From contig NC_063274.1 in assembly GCF_910591885.1 (NCBI RefSeq), positions 6,510,001 through 6,574,000 of the forward strand: a stretch of DNA of 64,000 nt. The letters run 5' to 3'. Source of the stretch: Bombus terrestris (lineage: Eukaryota; Arthropoda; Insecta; Hymenoptera; Apidae). The notes under the pieces were generated by a model. The model was not told where the DNA came from and made no database searches. It saw only the letters and a program-made list of their open reading frames with translations. The translations under genes were made by a program, and so were the position numbers. Positions 61,021 to 64,000 of the stretch are shown here, one piece after another. Within the stretch, counting starts at the first letter, position 1. Each line of letters opens with the position of its first letter.

Positions 61021-64000
61021 GACTCGCTGCTAGCGCGTTTAACTATAATCTAATCATAGAGAGTTTCGAAACGATTATTCCAACGCACCGTTGTTCGATC
61101 ATACGAACATCTTTTCCGTCAGGCAGGAAGCGAGGAAGCTGTGAAGACGGAAGAAACGCTCGCCGCGGACAGTTTTATACACGATGGCGACGAGTCGATG
61201 CGGTATACACGGTCGATCGACAGCGTGTAAATGCCACCTGGAACGCTTGTTTGAAGTTTCTCGTGGTTGCAGGGTTTTTTGTAAACCGTTGATGCCGGGT
61301 TTCTGGAATATACGAGAGCGTAGGTGGAACCGAAGAGAAAAGTTTGAAGTTACGAATCTGGGATACCTCGTATCGCTGATGTAGCTCTTTCGATTACGAG
61401 GTGTTGGGAGTATTATTTTTTAAGATTCTGCGGAGATGTATAAAAGTTCAATCCATTTTCTTAAAATCAATTTTTTCTTCTTGAGATTATATCTTAATAG
61501 GAATTAACAACGGACATGACTTCTTAGTCTTGTACGCTTTGCATAACGTTATTGATTAACACGTATTACAGGACATCCTTGTAAATCAAAGTTAACCAAC
61601 CGCCTGCGTTTCTAACGCGTCCTCGTCTCACGCCCCCGCGACCATTCTAAAGTAAATCGACCGAAGGATTTCGCAACTTCGCGGTCCCATTCTACGACGT
61701 AAGAGGAAGAACAGCACGGAAGATGGTGAAGGCGAACGAGAGCGGCGTGTGTTACGATGAAGACCTCGTTCCCGGTGCGGTAATTATTAGGATCGCGGGC
61801 CGGCCACCCGCGGCGTCCAACACGAATTCTGAAAGCTGATCGGCGTATACGTCTCTCGGAATATGGGTGGTACCGGGCGAAAAAGCGGGTCGGAGGGAGG
61901 CAAGGTCGGCGGCATGGCTTTAACCCGCTTAGAGACAATACGACCCCCGCGGCGACGATCTATATAAATCGTTTTCCGACCCGGCGTGGCGTGGCGACTC
62001 GTTTTGCGGCCGCGTGACAACCATCCACGAGACCCACCGCCTATTTGATCGGGGGATAGTGGCACGATTCCTCCTGTTGGTGATGCTACACGCGAGTTCT
62101 CGTGAAACAGCATCAGAATACTTTATTACGACCACAGGTACAGGGTTCGTATCTTGGCTGGTCGACCGCTTCGATTAACAGCTTTCTCTCCTCTTTGTCG
62201 TTACATCCTTCGATGTCGCAAGGTTAGTTTCAGGAATAGTTTGAAACCAATTTCTAGAAACCACAGCACACGACACGCTTTTCTCGATAATGGAAGCATA
62301 CGTAGCGGACCTACCACCCAAAATATCATTAAAGACCGAAGGAGAAAACCCTAGCTAACGTCCAGAACAAATTCCTCGCCCTGTTAGTCCCACCCTCGCA
62401 AGACTAAACGAAAGAAGACTACGCGATAGAAGATAATTCATCGTCCTGACTGGGAAAGAGCGTCCCGACTCGGTTCCATGATCGAAGGGACGGCAGGTCG
62501 ATTTCTCGAAACGAATAAAACCGGGCATTGAAAATCGGCTGAATTGTGGCGGCGCAAAGGGAGAACGGAGAGAGAGAGCCGGTAGCCATTTGTCAGGCGA
62601 CTGCGAGCTACCCTCGACCACGCGGCGTCCCCTTCGGGGTTGGGGCTGGCGACGATTAAAAGACAAAGGCTTCTCGCCGCGGTTCTTTTCGCTTCTCTCT
62701 CGTTTCGTCGGTCCATTCAGCCATAGAAAAGGTCGAGCGCCGGTTTTGTCTCCGCGCAGACAATGCTCGACCCGTTGCTCGTTTCCAGCTTGCACAATGT
62801 TTCAGCACTGTTTCCAAACACCAACACCAGCCACCCTCGCCGCAGACGCGATTAACCGTCTCGATATTTGCACGACTCCGGTACGCCTTTGTCGTTTCGT
62901 TGGAGAACCGGGGGCGTTGCGTGATTGTCCGCTTCGTTCTTCACTCGGGATCTTTGTTTTATAAATGTGTATTGTAACTCTCGACGCGAAGTATGTTAGT
63001 CGAACGACGCGCACGTTTCTGACGACATTCGGTCTGTGTCGAATATATCGTTTCCTTAGAAACAAAATATCGGAATCTAAATCGATTTGCTTCAAATGGC
63101 ACATATTTCGCGCGATAGCGATAATTCTCGAGCTGGAAGCATCGTAATTGGTTTCGCAAGCGTCGGTAGTGTTTTTTCGCGTTTCACGCGATGACCCCAA
63201 GGGCGGTTCGTAACGGGACAGTCAGCGTACGGCAGCGAGTTGGAAACCGGCGAGATTAATCTAAATAGCCCGCAAAAGGCAAAAGAAAACTACCGTGGAG
63301 GAATTATTAGAATAATGGCCAGCCGAGGGGAAGGCGAACGCGGAGGAGGGCGCGCCGTTCTTCGTCGGTCAGGCTATGGTAATGCGAGAGAGAGACACGG
63401 GAGAAGACCTGCTTGCACGGATACACCGGGATAAGCGTTCCAGAAGATGGCGCCTGCGGCTCTTGGACCCTGCCAGTACGGTCTGCACCAAAAGGGACCT
63501 CGCCACCTGCGAGACGGAAACCCACCAACTATGGACATTCTCTGGAAACATTCTTCCTGATGGTTGTTTAATATGTGTATTTTATCGTGAAAGTTTAATG
63601 GAATCGAAACGGTTTGTAGTTACCTTGAGATAGCATCGCTGACGTTAATAAACTTGTAGACAGCAACGATACTTGCAATTTCTTAAATTTTGGCTCTGAT
63701 TTGTGACAAATAGCGTAATTCTATGTGAACTAATTGTCTCTTCGATTTCATTTAAGGTAGTCAAACTAGCCAACAGACTATCCATATAATTCTACTCCTA
63801 ACATCACTCTTATCTGATCTCGTGTGCAACAATAGTGTGCAAGAATCCCAAAAACTCAACCCTTCGTCGAAATAAGAACAGCCAAGGGTTAGATTCTCCT
63901 CCGCTCGATCTTCCGTATTCTGAAGTTTTTCTCTGTTCCCGAAGCGAAGGAAGAAGATTCGCATCCTGCCAGATTCCATCAGGGCGCAGGGTGGCACGGT
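61021..64000. other. noncoding stretch
   Basis: CpG-rich parts at about 61780-62060 and 62440-62720 carry overlapping frames on both strands (up to 146 codons, minus, 62355-62795) with arginine-rich, domain-free translations. The rest is AT-rich with short frames. No RNA gene or transposon is recognised up to the window edge. Confidence 0.55.

Overview
The window looks like insect nuclear DNA, most likely from an aculeate hymenopteran such as a bee. The reasons are a G+C content near 40% with CpG dinucleotides clearly abundant rather than depleted, very few transposons, short microsatellites, a degenerate mariner-type MITE, and no long open reading frames over 64 kb. The species cannot be fixed from the sequence alone. 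There is no sign of prokaryotic, organellar, rRNA or tRNA sequence.

No gene can be called with confidence. The longest open frames (about 160-205 codons, on both strands and often overlapping) form one smooth tail of the size expected by chance in CpG-rich, stop-poor DNA, and none has a recognisable domain. The window is best read as a gene desert or the inside of a very long intron. Two minus-strand sites near 41.75 kb and 42.84 kb have a 3' splice site joined directly to a 5' splice site, like recursive-splicing ratchet points. They favour, but do not prove, the long-intron reading on the minus strand.

Layout: 1-20 kb is ordinary noncoding DNA with microsatellites, several weak candidate exons (3845-4066, 4356-4655, 5787-5996 minus, 13396-13656 minus, 15531-15565) and one copy (17744-18110) of a dispersed repeat that can fold. 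At 18767-19833 two small open frames precede an AATAAA. At 20848-21062 there is a complete short mariner-like MITE with a TA target duplication. From about 22330 to 23450 lies a stretch of G-rich, CpG-poor DNA unlike its surroundings, possibly a retroelement remnant or noncoding RNA exon. From 24 to 34 kb little stands out. At 34257-34510 there is a threefold degenerate tandem module pairing CACCTGTC E-boxes with a forkhead/homeodomain-like TAAACAATTAATTA box, which also overlaps a minus-strand open frame. From 35 to 64 kb the main items are an AT-rich inverted repeat (39551-39640), the recursive-splice-like sites, a pre-miRNA-like hairpin (47869-47934), the second copy of the dispersed foldable repeat (51607-51955), a very GC-rich hairpin (52638-52669) and simple repeats.

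No operon-like or pathway relation between features can be claimed. The strongest observations are the two-copy foldable repeat, the tandem E-box/forkhead module, the MITE, the composition island at 22.3-23.5 kb and the recursive-splice-like sites. All candidate exons are low confidence and would need RNA-seq or comparison with related genomes.
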